Assembly: GCA_018240565.1 (NCBI GenBank)
Contig: JAFEFO010000045.1
Location: 35,125 to 99,124, forward strand
Direction: 5' to 3'
Source: Pseudomonadota bacterium
GTDB taxonomy: Bacteria; Pseudomonadota; Gammaproteobacteria; Xanthomonadales; Rhodanobacteraceae
DNA: 64,000 bases
In this document: one piece after another, positions 46,381 to 55,160 of the stretch
Layout: every line of letters starts with the position of its first letter
Position numbering within the stretch: the first letter of the stretch is position 1
Program-made: the position numbers and the translations under genes
Notes under the pieces: model-generated
The model's input: the letters and a program-made list of their open reading frames with translations, nothing else
Told to the model about the DNA's origin: nothing
Database searches by the model: none

Positions 46381-46569
46381 CTAGCCGCGCACGCGGGCGA
46401 CGATCACCAGCAGGGCCGCAATCCAGCACACCGCGATGAACACCACGCCCGCCCAACCCTTCATGAATCCACCGCGACCGCGGTTGAGCCAGTTGGCCAG
46501 CGCAATGCCACCCATCAGCACGAGCAGCGCAATGGCGAGCAGTTGCAGATAGGTGTCAGCGAAATTCAT
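46381..46569 (-). CDS. Small two-helix membrane protein
   Basis: 62 residues from MNFADTYLQL. Two hydrophobic helices (about 7-24 and 38-59) flank a basic loop NWLNRGRGGFMKGW. This resembles the small twin-transmembrane proteins seen in many Xanthomonadales, with no known function. It lies between uraD and the suf promoter region and ends about 55 bases from the sufR operator. Confidence 0.65.
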   Translation of the reverse strand: MNFADTYLQLLAIALLVLMGGIALANWLNRGRGGFMKGWAGVVFIAVCWIAALLVIVARVRG

Positions 46570-46630
46570 GCTTTCAGCGTGGCCAGAATTCCCGAAGATC
46601 GCATTGACCGCCGTCAACCCGCACGATATC

Positions 46631-47131
46631 TCATGACTCGCCGATAATTGCACGCAGCCGACCCAGAGCAATCTCGCGCAGTTGAACGGCGATTTCACGC
46701 AGTTCGGTGGTGACGTCGTTGTCCATGCGTCGGCGCAGCTCGGCGAGGATTTCGACGCGATCGCGGCCGGCGGCGCGGATCAGGAATACGCGGCCGAATT
46801 TGTGTTCGTAGTCAAGATTGCCCTGATGCAATGCACGTTCGATGTCGTGGCTGCTGGCGCCGAGGCCGGTTTGTTCGGCGGTCGAGAATCGCGCTTCGGC
46901 GCCGCTGCCGCGGGCGCGTTCGCCGATGCGCGGATGATGCGCCAGCGCGCCGTCGATTTCGGTTTGGGTAAACGGCTCGGCGGCGATGTGCGCGCGTTGC
47001 AGCATGGCGTCGATTTCGGCGTAGGGTCGCGCGTCGACGATGTCCTCGATCCAGCGCGGGATGTCCAAGCACGGCTTGATCGCGGCGATGGCGGCATCGC
47101 GCGGCGCAGCGTTGAACGTTTCGATGCGCAT
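46631..47131 (-). CDS. uraD: 2-oxo-4-hydroxy-4-carboxy-5-ureidoimidazoline (OHCU) decarboxylase
   Basis: 166 residues. The active-site signature HPRIGERARG (His66) is present, followed by the acidic segment STAEQTGLGASS and a C-terminal helix FLIRAAGRDRVEILAELRRRM. The enzyme turns OHCU into (S)-allantoin, the third step from urate. It is the last gene of the purine-catabolic series, 8 bases after allA. The start giving MRIETFNAAP is preferred over an upstream in-frame one that overlaps allA. Confidence 0.92.
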   Translation of the reverse strand: MRIETFNAAPRDAAIAAIKPCLDIPRWIEDIVDARPYAEIDAMLQRAHIAAEPFTQTEIDGALAHHPRIGERARGSGAEARFSTAEQTGLGASSHDIERALHQGNLDYEHKFGRVFLIRAAGRDRVEILAELRRRMDNDVTTELREIAVQLREIALGRLRAIIGES

Positions 47132-47139
47132 GGCCGCGT

Positions 47140-47646
47140 TCACAGGTTGACGACAACCGCGCACGGCAGCGGCGTCTCGTCGCAATTCACGCCCGGGCCA
47201 GCGCGATGAAACTCGGCGAAATCACAATCACGGTCCAACGCCAGCATCGGATGATGCCAGGTGCCGCGGTGGTAATTGACGCCCTGGTCACCGCGACACA
47301 GGAAGGCGCGCAGGTCTTCGCGCGCGGGCGGCGCGCCGGCAGGCGCGACCACGACGACGTAACGCTGCCCGTTCAACGGAACAAACGCCTGGCTGCCGAG
47401 TGGATGGCGTTCCATCAGGCGCAGGTGAATCGGCAGCGATTCCGGGACGCAGCGGATCACGCTGATCGCCGCACGTCCGCCCTCGGCGCTGACATCGACG
47501 CGCGCCAGATCGCTGCAGCGACCACCCATGCCCTGATTGATGGTGCTAGCCTCGCCGCGCGCGGCAATGACGTCACCGTACGGCGCGAAAGCTTCCACCG
47601 TCAGCGGCTGCACTAGCAGCGTGTACAACACTTCGGCCGGAATCAT
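47140..47646 (-). CDS. allA: Ureidoglycolate lyase
   Basis: 168 residues. AllA family features are LTVEAFAPYGDVI near the N-terminus, INQGMGGR, SVIRCVPESLPIHLRLMERHPLGSQAFVPL, YVVVVAPAG and GVNYHRGTWHHPMLAL. It splits (S)-ureidoglycolate to glyoxylate and urea, ending the pathway. It lies 8 bases before uraD and is separated from puuE by an intergenic repeat. Confidence 0.92.
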   Translation of the reverse strand: MIPAEVLYTLLVQPLTVEAFAPYGDVIAARGEASTINQGMGGRCSDLARVDVSAEGGRAAISVIRCVPESLPIHLRLMERHPLGSQAFVPLNGQRYVVVVAPAGAPPAREDLRAFLCRGDQGVNYHRGTWHHPMLALDRDCDFAEFHRAGPGVNCDETPLPCAVVVNL

Positions 47647-47709
47647 TGCAACGCCTTGCTGGTAGGTGATCGATGGGACTGTTCAATCGCGCGTGGCACT
47701 GGGAAAGCC

Positions 47710-47794
47710 GTCATTCCGGCAGGGAATGCCGGAATCCAGTTGCCAAGGACGGCATCCATGCAGTCTGGATCCCGGCAATCCATGCCGGGATGAC
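47710..47794. repeat. Dispersed palindromic repeat, copy 1
   Basis: An 85-base element between allA and puuE, beginning GTCATTCCGGCAGGGAATGC and ending CATGCCGGGATGAC, so the ends are imperfect inverted repeats. Its core (CCAGTTGCCAAGGACGGCATC) is found in reverse complement in the second copy at 60408-60513. This type of GTCATTCCxGC element is common between genes in Xanthomonadales. It would form a long hairpin in RNA. Confidence 0.8.
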
Positions 47795-47814
47795 ATCGTT
47801 CTTTGGCGAAAGGC

Positions 47815-48719
47815 TCATATGCTTGGATGCACCGCGCGCCAGTGCCGCGCGATGTCGATCCGGCGACAAACCCAGACGTGCTTGTGCTGCCTGACGTAGT
47901 CGAGAAAGCGCGCCAGCGCGGCGGAGCGCGCCGGACGTCCGGCGATGCGGCAATGCAGACCGATCGACAACATTTTCGGACGTTGCGCGCCTTCGGCATA
48001 GAGCACGTCGAACGCGTCTTTCAGATAGCTGAAGAATTGCTCACCGCTGTTGAATCCCTGCGGCGCGACGAAACGCATGTCATTGGTGTCGAGCGTGTAC
48101 GGCACGATCAGTTGCGGCTTGCCGGCAACGACTTCCCAGTACGGCAGATCGTCGGCATACGAATCGGCGTCGTATTCGAAGCCGCCGTATTCGGCGACGA
48201 GTCGGCGCGTGTTCGGACTGCAACGCCCGGTGTACCAGCCCAGCGGCCGCTGGCCGGTGACGCGTTCGATCGCCTGCACCGCCAGCTTGACGTGTTCGCG
48301 TTCGGTGGCCTCGTCGATGTACTGGTAGTCGATCCAGCGCCAGCCGTGCGAGGCAATCTCGAATCCGGCGTCGACCATCGCGCGTGCGGCCTGTGGATTG
48401 CGCTCCAACGCCATGCCCACGGCGAATACGGTCGCCGTCATCTGCCGTTCGGTGAACAGACGATGCAGGCGCCAGAATCCGGCGCGGCTGCCGTATTCGT
48501 ACAGCCACTCCATGCTCATGTGGCGCACGCCCTCGCGCGGCGGCGTGCCGACCATTTCCGACAAAAACGCCTCGGACGCCGCATCGCCGTTGAGGATGCA
48601 GTTCTCGGCGCCTTCCTCGTAGTTGATGACGAACTGCACGGCAATGCGCGCGCCATTCGGCCATTGCGCATGCGGCACGTTTGCGCCGTAGCCGACCAGA
48701 TCGCGGGGCGATGGATTGC

Positions 48720-48723
<4 letters not shown>
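47815..48723 (-). CDS. puuE: Allantoinase PuuE (polysaccharide-deacetylase-like)
   Basis: 302 residues from MSNPSPRDLVGYG. PuuE signatures are VQFVINYEEGAENCILNGD, MEWLYEYGSRAGFWRL, GFEIASHGWRWIDYQ, GRCSPNTRRL and YDADSYADDLPYW. This metal-independent family hydrolyses allantoin to allantoate, unlike the AllB amidohydrolases. The ATG overlaps the stop of the ureidoglycine aminohydrolase gene (ATGA). Confidence 0.93.
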
Positions 48724-49553
<830 letters not shown>

Positions 49554-49607
49554 GGGCGCGCTGGAATGATCGGAAGATGGGGGTTTTCTGGCTTGCATGC
49601 TGGCATC

Positions 49608-50831
49608 CTACCGCGCTGTCGATCCGTCCGGAACCGGCGCGCCCTGCGCGAGCCATGCGGCGAGCGTGCCGCGTTCTTGCTCGGTCATCTGCGTCAGGTT
49701 GCCCAGCGGCATCGCCTGCGTGTCGATCGCCATCAGTTTGATCTTCGCCGCCGCCAGCTTGATTTCATCCGGCGTGTCGAATTTCATGCCGTTGGGCGCG
49801 ATGGGAAACAGTTTCGAGGTCGGATGCGCGGAGTGGCACTCCACGCAGCGCGTGGCGATGATTGCCTGCACCGACGCGAACGCGACCGGCGCGCTGGCGC
49901 GGGCATTCGCCGCGGATGCCGGCGGCGCAGGCGCCGCGGTGAACGCCATCACGGCGATGAGTGCGGCGAAGGCGGCGGCCAGGGCGACATAGCCGATGCC
50001 CTTGCTGCCCTTGTCGCGGCTGTTGAGGAAATGATCCACGCCGATGCCGACGCCGAACATGCCGACCAGGATCAGCCAGTTCATGGCATGACCCCAGGTC
50101 ATGGAAAAATGATTGCTGATCATCATGAAGATGACCGGCAAGGTGAGGTAGTTGTTGTGCGTGGAGCGGCGCTTGGCCTGGTAACTCAGGCGCGGATCGG
50201 CCTCGCCGCCGGCAGTCGCTGCAGCGTACATCTTGCGCTGGTTGGGCATGATGACCATCGCCACGTTCGCGGCCATGATCGTGCCGAGCATGGCGCCGCT
50301 CATCATGAACGCAGCGCGTCCACTGAGCAGGTGCGTGAGCGCGTATGCAGCCGCGACGTACAGCACGAGCGAGATGCCCAAAGCCAGCTTCGGCGCGCGT
50401 TCGCCCAGCGCGCGCCACACGCCGTCGTAGGCCAACCAGCCGATGACCAATGTGGCCAGCCCGATGCCGATCGCCTGCGTCGCACTCAACGGCGCCACCG
50501 CCGGATCGATCATGTACAGGTCGGCGCGCCACCAGTACACGACGATCAGCAGCGCGAATCCGGACAGCCAGGTCAGGTACGCTTCCCATTTGAACCAGTG
50601 CAGGGAATCCAGGATCGACGCCGGCGCGACGATCGCCTTGTCCACCCGATAGAACCCGCCGCCATGGAACAGCCAGGCCTTGCCGACATGCCCCTTGCCG
50701 CCTTCGGCTTCGGGTTGCAGCACGTTGTCCAGCCAGATGAAGAAGAACGATGTGCCGATCCACAGGATGCCGGCCATGACGTGGAACCAGCGGATCACGA
50801 GGTTCAGCCAACTGTCGATGTTGAAGTCCAT
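49608..50831 (-). CDS. puuD: Membrane urate hydroxylase PuuD with C-terminal cytochrome c
   Basis: 407 residues. Seven or eight hydrophobic helices with conserved His-containing motifs (IRWFHVMAGILWIGTSFFFIWLD, FHGGGFYRVDK, STHNNYLTLPVIFMMISNHF) make the PuuD domain. The C-terminal 90 residues hold a c-type heme motif CVECH near 330. The enzyme oxidises urate to 5-hydroxyisourate, passing electrons to the respiratory chain rather than making peroxide. It lies 3 bases after the HIU hydrolase gene. Confidence 0.93.
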   Translation of the reverse strand: MDFNIDSWLNLVIRWFHVMAGILWIGTSFFFIWLDNVLQPEAEGGKGHVGKAWLFHGGGFYRVDKAIVAPASILDSLHWFKWEAYLTWLSGFALLIVVYWWRADLYMIDPAVAPLSATQAIGIGLATLVIGWLAYDGVWRALGERAPKLALGISLVLYVAAAYALTHLLSGRAAFMMSGAMLGTIMAANVAMVIMPNQRKMYAAATAGGEADPRLSYQAKRRSTHNNYLTLPVIFMMISNHFSMTWGHAMNWLILVGMFGVGIGVDHFLNSRDKGSKGIGYVALAAAFAALIAVMAFTAAPAPPASAANARASAPVAFASVQAIIATRCVECHSAHPTSKLFPIAPNGMKFDTPDEIKLAAAKIKLMAIDTQAMPLGNLTQMTEQERGTLAAWLAQGAPVPDGSTAR

Positions 50832-50834
50832 TTC

Positions 50835-51188
50835 TCAGCTTCCGCGATAGGTACTGTAGCTCCACGGCGTCAGCAGCAGCGGCACGTGGTAGTGCGCAGC
50901 CGCATCGGCGATGCCGAAGCGTATCGTGATGCGATCCAAGAACGCAGGTTGCGGCAACACGACGCCACGTGAGCGGAAATAGTCGCCGGTGTGGAAATCC
51001 AGTTCATACCCACCGACGACAAGCGCATCGCCCTGCAACAGTGGGCCATCGATGCGGCCATCGGCATTCGTCGCCACCGACCTGATGCGAGCGCGCGCAT
51101 CGCCATCGAGCTTGAACAATTCGATGCGCATGCCACCGGCCGGCTTGCCGGCGTGCGTGTCGAGCACGTGCGTGGTTAGTTGTCCCAT
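50835..51188 (-). CDS. uraH: 5-hydroxyisourate hydrolase (transthyretin-related)
   Basis: 117 residues from MGQLTTHVLDTHAGKPA, the classic start of the family with the active-site His in THVLD. It ends YSTYRGS, the C-terminal tetrapeptide that marks true HIU hydrolases. It turns 5-hydroxyisourate to OHCU. No signal peptide, so cytoplasmic. It lies immediately before puuD. Confidence 0.94.
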   Translation of the reverse strand: MGQLTTHVLDTHAGKPAGGMRIELFKLDGDARARIRSVATNADGRIDGPLLQGDALVVGGYELDFHTGDYFRSRGVVLPQPAFLDRITIRFGIADAAAHYHVPLLLTPWSYSTYRGS

Positions 51189-51238
51189 GTGATGCCCTCG
51201 TATCGACTTTGCCGAGTTCCCATGACGCACCGTACCGC

Positions 51239-52612
51239 CTACGCCAGATACCCAAAATACAGCACGCACAACACGGACAAAGCGTACAGCATCGGATGCA
51301 CCTCGCGGCGGCGCCCGGCCACGGCCATCGTCAGCGGCCAGGCGATCAGGCCTAGGGCGATGCCGTTGGCGATGGAATACGTCAGCGGCATGCACACCAC
51401 GGTGAGGAAGGCGGGCAGCGCAATTTCAAGCCGCGTCCAGCGAATCTCGGCGAGCGATGACACCATGAGAACGCCAACGATGATCAGGGCCGGCGCAGTG
51501 ACATTCGCGGTCACCACCGCAAGCAGCGGCGAGAAGAACAGCGCCAGCGCGAACAGCGCCGCCACCACCAGGGTGGACAATCCGGTGCGCGCACCGGAGG
51601 CGACGCCCGCGGCCGATTCGATGTAGGCCGTGGTCGGCGAACTGCCGAGGATGGCCGCGAACACGATCGACGACGAATCGGCGAACAGCGCGCGACCGGC
51701 GCGTTTGAGCTTGTTGTTTTGCAGCAGTCCCGCCTTGCTTGCCACCGCCATCAAGGTGCCGGCCGTATCGAAGAACTCGACGAACAGGAACGTCAGCACC
51801 ACCACCAGCATGTTGGGCGTGAACACGCCGGCGGGATCGGCGACGATGCGCTCGATGGCGACGCCGAACAGCGGCGCGATGCTGGGCACGCGATCCACGA
51901 TGCCGGTCGGCGCCGCGATGACGCCGGTGACCACACCCAGGCACGCCGTTGCGACCATGCCAAAAAAAATCGCGCCCGGCACGCCGCGCAACAGCAGCAC
52001 GATCGACACCAGCAAGCCGAACAGCGTCAGCAGCGTACCCGGCGCAGTGAGCGAACCCAGGCCCACAAGGGTGGCCTTGTTCGCGACCACGATGCCGGCG
52101 TTCTCGAAGCCGATGAAGGCAATGAACAGGCCGATGCCGCAGGCCGCGGCGAACTTGAGGTCCTCCGGAATCGCATCCAGGATCGCCTCGCGCAGCTTGA
52201 ACGCGGTGATCAGCACGAACACCACGCCCGACAGCAGCACGCCGACCAGCGCCATCTGCCAGCTCATGCCCATGCCGAGTACCACCGAGTAGGCGAAGAA
52301 CGCGTTCAAGCCCATGCTCGGCGCGACCGCGACCGGATAGCGCGCGATGAAGGCCATCAACAGGCAGCCGACGATCGAGGCCAGTGCCGTGGCGGTGAAC
52401 AGCGCCGGCTTGTCCATCCCTGCCGCCGCAAGAATCGACGGATTGACAAACAGGATGTAGGCCATCGCCAGGAACGTGGTCACCCCGCCGATGATTTCGC
52501 GGCGGTAGGTCGTGCCTTCTTGCGCCAGTCGAAAGTAGCGCGCGATGACATCAGGCGGCGTTGATGCTGCGCCGCCCGCCGCCGTGGCGTCCTCGTTCGT
52601 CGCTTGCGCCAT
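51239..52612 (-). CDS. NCS2 purine permease (AzgA-like)
   Basis: 457 residues with about 12-14 membrane helices. AzgA/NCS2 signatures are TTFLAMAYILFVNPSIL, the substrate loop VAVAPSMGLNAFFAYSVV, LREAILDAIPEDLKFAAACGIGLFIAFIG, and FLFVEFFDTAGTLMAVA. These transporters import adenine, guanine or hypoxanthine with protons; a role in purine uptake is supported by the downstream urate genes. It lies 50 bases ahead of uraH. The exact base transported is not readable. Confidence 0.9.
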   Translation of the reverse strand: MAQATNEDATAAGGAASTPPDVIARYFRLAQEGTTYRREIIGGVTTFLAMAYILFVNPSILAAAGMDKPALFTATALASIVGCLLMAFIARYPVAVAPSMGLNAFFAYSVVLGMGMSWQMALVGVLLSGVVFVLITAFKLREAILDAIPEDLKFAAACGIGLFIAFIGFENAGIVVANKATLVGLGSLTAPGTLLTLFGLLVSIVLLLRGVPGAIFFGMVATACLGVVTGVIAAPTGIVDRVPSIAPLFGVAIERIVADPAGVFTPNMLVVVLTFLFVEFFDTAGTLMAVASKAGLLQNNKLKRAGRALFADSSSIVFAAILGSSPTTAYIESAAGVASGARTGLSTLVVAALFALALFFSPLLAVVTANVTAPALIIVGVLMVSSLAEIRWTRLEIALPAFLTVVCMPLTYSIANGIALGLIAWPLTMAVAGRRREVHPMLYALSVLCVLYFGYLA

Positions 52613-52706
52613 TCCCGTCCCCTGATCGTGTTGCCACGCAAGGGCGCATCATATCGTCATCGCGGCGCGCGCGAAGCGCCGCCGCTTGACCAAGCCGCAT
52701 GCCGGG

Positions 52707-53312
52707 TCAGTTCGCCACCGTGAATCGCTTGCCGGCATGCGTGGGCTTTTCCAGTTCATCGACGATCGCCACTACGAAATCCTCGGCACTGATGGTGTCG
52801 CCGGCCGGGCTGTCGGTACCGACGCGATAGTGTCCGGTGCGCGCGCCCGGGGCGATTTCCGGGGCGGGTGTCAGCATGGTCCAGTTAAGGCCTTGCGACG
52901 CGCGGTACAGATCGAGGATGGTCGAGAACGTCGACGCCTCGGCCTGGTAGGCGACCGGGAAGCTCGGCATGTCCTTGAGCCGGATCCCGTCCACTTCGAG
53001 CGCGCCGGCGCCGCCAACGACGAGGAAGCGGCCCTTCGGCCTGGCCGCGATGAGGTCGCGATGCGCCTTGAGGATGGGTGCGTGCGAACCGCCTTGGCGA
53101 TCCGGCGGAATGGCGATGACCGTGGCGTCGGACGCATCCATCAGCGCGACGACCCGGGCGGTGTCGTTCAATTCCATGGCGATCGCAGCGGTCGCACCAT
53201 GCGGCAGTTTGCCCGAGCGGCTGACGGCGGTGATGTGATGTCCGCGTCGCGCCGCTTCGGCGACGAGGCGCGAACCGATCATTCCCGTGGCTCCGAAAAC
53301 GGCAATCTTCAT
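52707..53312 (-). CDS. NAD(P)-binding oxidoreductase (NmrA-like/atypical SDR)
   Basis: 201 residues. N-terminal Rossmann motif IAVFGATGMIGSRLVAEA with GATGxxG, followed by strands typical of the NmrA-like/SDR_a5 subgroup (HHITAVSRS, ILKAHRDLIAA, FLVVGGAGAL, WTMLTPAPEI). The classical Tyr-Lys pair of SDRs is absent, so it could be a flavin reductase, a quinone reductase or a redox sensor. It sits between the permease and mocA genes with gaps near 100 bases on both sides. No evident purine role. Confidence 0.75.
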   Translation of the reverse strand: MKIAVFGATGMIGSRLVAEAARRGHHITAVSRSGKLPHGATAAIAMELNDTARVVALMDASDATVIAIPPDRQGGSHAPILKAHRDLIAARPKGRFLVVGGAGALEVDGIRLKDMPSFPVAYQAEASTFSTILDLYRASQGLNWTMLTPAPEIAPGARTGHYRVGTDSPAGDTISAEDFVVAIVDELEKPTHAGKRFTVAN

Positions 53313-53419
53313 GCTGTGTCCTCCACGTTGTCGATGCTTGCTTTTGCAGGACGTGGGCAGGATTGTCCGCCTTCCTGCCCGGGCCCGTCATCCGACGCTG
53401 TCCGATGACGCTTTCTCGA

Positions 53420-54046
53420 TCAGATGACTCGATCTCGTGCCAACGTTTCGCGTACCCGCGCCAGGTCCGCGGGCGTGTCGACGTCGATCATGCCGGACGC
53501 GGCGAAGCGTTCGACGCGATGCGCTTCGCGCTTGAGCAGCGCGCGCGCGCCGTGCGCGCCGGACCAGTTCGCCAGTGTCTCGAAGCAGTCGCGCGGGAAC
53601 AGCACAGGCGGACCATCCACGTTGCGCTGCGAGGTCACGAGGATCGCGGCGGCGGCTGCGCGATGCCGCACCAGCATCCGCCGCAGCAGTTCGATGTCCA
53701 GCAGCGGTTGGTCGGCCAGACACAGCAGCGCGCCGGTCGCGCCGGGAAAATCCGCAATCAGGCGGCGGATGCCGGCGGCGAGCGAACTGCCCATGCCATC
53801 CGCCCAACCGGCATGGCGCTCGATGACGACAGGCAATCCGGCGAGCGCGGTTTCGACCTGTGGCGCGTGCGCACCGGTCACGACGATCAGCGGCGTGTCG
53901 AGCGGGAACACACCGCGCGCAACCCGCCGCAGCATCGGTTCGCCGTCGATCGGCGCCAGTTGCTTGATGCCGCCGAAACGCTCGCCCGCGCCGGCGGCGA
54001 GCAGCACGATCGGCACCTGCGGCGTGGTGGCGATCGGCGCGTTCAC
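53420..54046 (-). CDS. mocA: Molybdenum cofactor cytidylyltransferase (MocA-like)
   Basis: 208 residues, GTG start overlapping the xdhC stop. Nucleotidyltransferase of the MobA/MocA type: LLAAGAGERFGGIKQL at 14-29, VTGAHAPQVETAL, CLADQPLLDIELLRRM (metal-binding Asp) and DGPPVLFPRDCFE. MocA makes the cytosine-dinucleotide form of the molybdenum cofactor used by xanthine-dehydrogenase-type enzymes. The nearby XdhC and the molybdenum hydroxylase subunits support this over MobA. Confidence 0.88.
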   Translation of the reverse strand: MNAPIATTPQVPIVLLAAGAGERFGGIKQLAPIDGEPMLRRVARGVFPLDTPLIVVTGAHAPQVETALAGLPVVIERHAGWADGMGSSLAAGIRRLIADFPGATGALLCLADQPLLDIELLRRMLVRHRAAAAAILVTSQRNVDGPPVLFPRDCFETLANWSGAHGARALLKREAHRVERFAASGMIDVDTPADLARVRETLARDRVI

Positions 54047-55134
54047 GGGTGCAATGCGCTACTGCTGTCGCGCAACGAGCCGCCGTGACGCGCGTTGAGG
54101 GTCGCGACGATCTCCGCAATGATGGCGAGCGCGATTTCCGCCGGCGTTTCCGCGCCAATGTCGAGCCCAGCCGGCATGTGCAGATCCGCGAGCGGCGGCG
54201 ACAGTTCCCGTCGCATGCGCGCGGCGCGTTCGCGCGAACCGATCGCGCCGAGATACGCGACCGGCGCATCGCGCAGTGCGGCGAGCCAGGCAAGATCCTG
54301 CGCGAGGTTGTGCGTCATCACCACCGCCGAGCTGTGGCGATCGAGTGCGATCGCATCGCAAAACGTGTGTGGCGTCGCCTGCACGGTGCGCGTGCCGTGC
54401 GGCAACGCCGCTTCCTGCAAACGTACCGGATCCGCATCGATGAGCGTGGTGCGCCAACCCAGCGCATGGCCGGCGCACAGCAAGGCGCGTGCCGTCGCGT
54501 TGCTGCCGATCGCATACAGCGCGTGCGGCGGATCGATGCGTTCGATCAACACGTCGGCCAAACCATCCGCTGCGGGCAGGCGCAACGTCACGGCACGCGT
54601 TGTGTGAACCGATGCCATCGCGTGCACGACCGCATCGCGCAGAGCCGCGTCTTCGAGTTCGTCGAAGCATGTTTCACCGTCGCACCACAACGCGCGGCGT
54701 GGCGCTACGGCCTTGCCATCGAACGCGAACACGGTCGCGGCAACGGCACTGCGTCGGCTTTCCAGTACGCGCAACAACGCATCGAAGAACGCCTCGGTCG
54801 CGGAGTCCACCAGCGGTTCGATAAGGACATCCAGTTCGCCACCGCAACCCATCTCGAGCAGCACGTCGAAGCCAGATGCCGCGTTGTAGCGCGCGAGTTC
54901 CGGATGGCCACTGGCGATCACGCGCAATGCGCGCTGCACGATGTCGCGCTGCGGGCAGCCGCCGGAAAGCTCGCAGGCCACGCGGCCGTCGGCATGCACC
55001 AGCATGCGCGCGCCGGCGCGGCGGAAGGTGGCGCCGCGGGTCGAGGTGATGGTCGCCAGCGCCGCTGGCAGGCCGTCCCGCGCAGCATCGCGCATTGCCT
55101 CGACCAGCGTGGACAACTCGAATCCGGTACTCAA
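54043..55134 (-). CDS. xdhC: XdhC-family maturation factor for molybdenum hydroxylase
   Basis: 363 residues from a TTG start (LSTGFELSTLVEAM) with AGGA 6 bases upstream; no ATG lies before the first conserved block. XdhC features: LATITSTRGATFRRAGARMLV, GELSGGCPQRDIV-type glycine loop (CELSGGCPQ), DVLIEP and the C-terminal Rossmann-like YAIGSNATARALLCAG with AYLGAIGSRERAARM. The protein binds the sulfurated molybdenum cofactor and inserts it into the apoenzyme. It lies 26 bases after the large subunit gene. Confidence 0.88.
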   Translation of the reverse strand: MSTGFELSTLVEAMRDAARDGLPAALATITSTRGATFRRAGARMLVHADGRVACELSGGCPQRDIVQRALRVIASGHPELARYNAASGFDVLLEMGCGGELDVLIEPLVDSATEAFFDALLRVLESRRSAVAATVFAFDGKAVAPRRALWCDGETCFDELEDAALRDAVVHAMASVHTTRAVTLRLPAADGLADVLIERIDPPHALYAIGSNATARALLCAGHALGWRTTLIDADPVRLQEAALPHGTRTVQATPHTFCDAIALDRHSSAVVMTHNLAQDLAWLAALRDAPVAYLGAIGSRERAARMRRELSPPLADLHMPAGLDIGAETPAEIALAIIAEIVATLNARHGGSLRDSSSALHP

Positions 55135-55160
55135 CGCCGATCCTTGCCGATGCCGCGAAG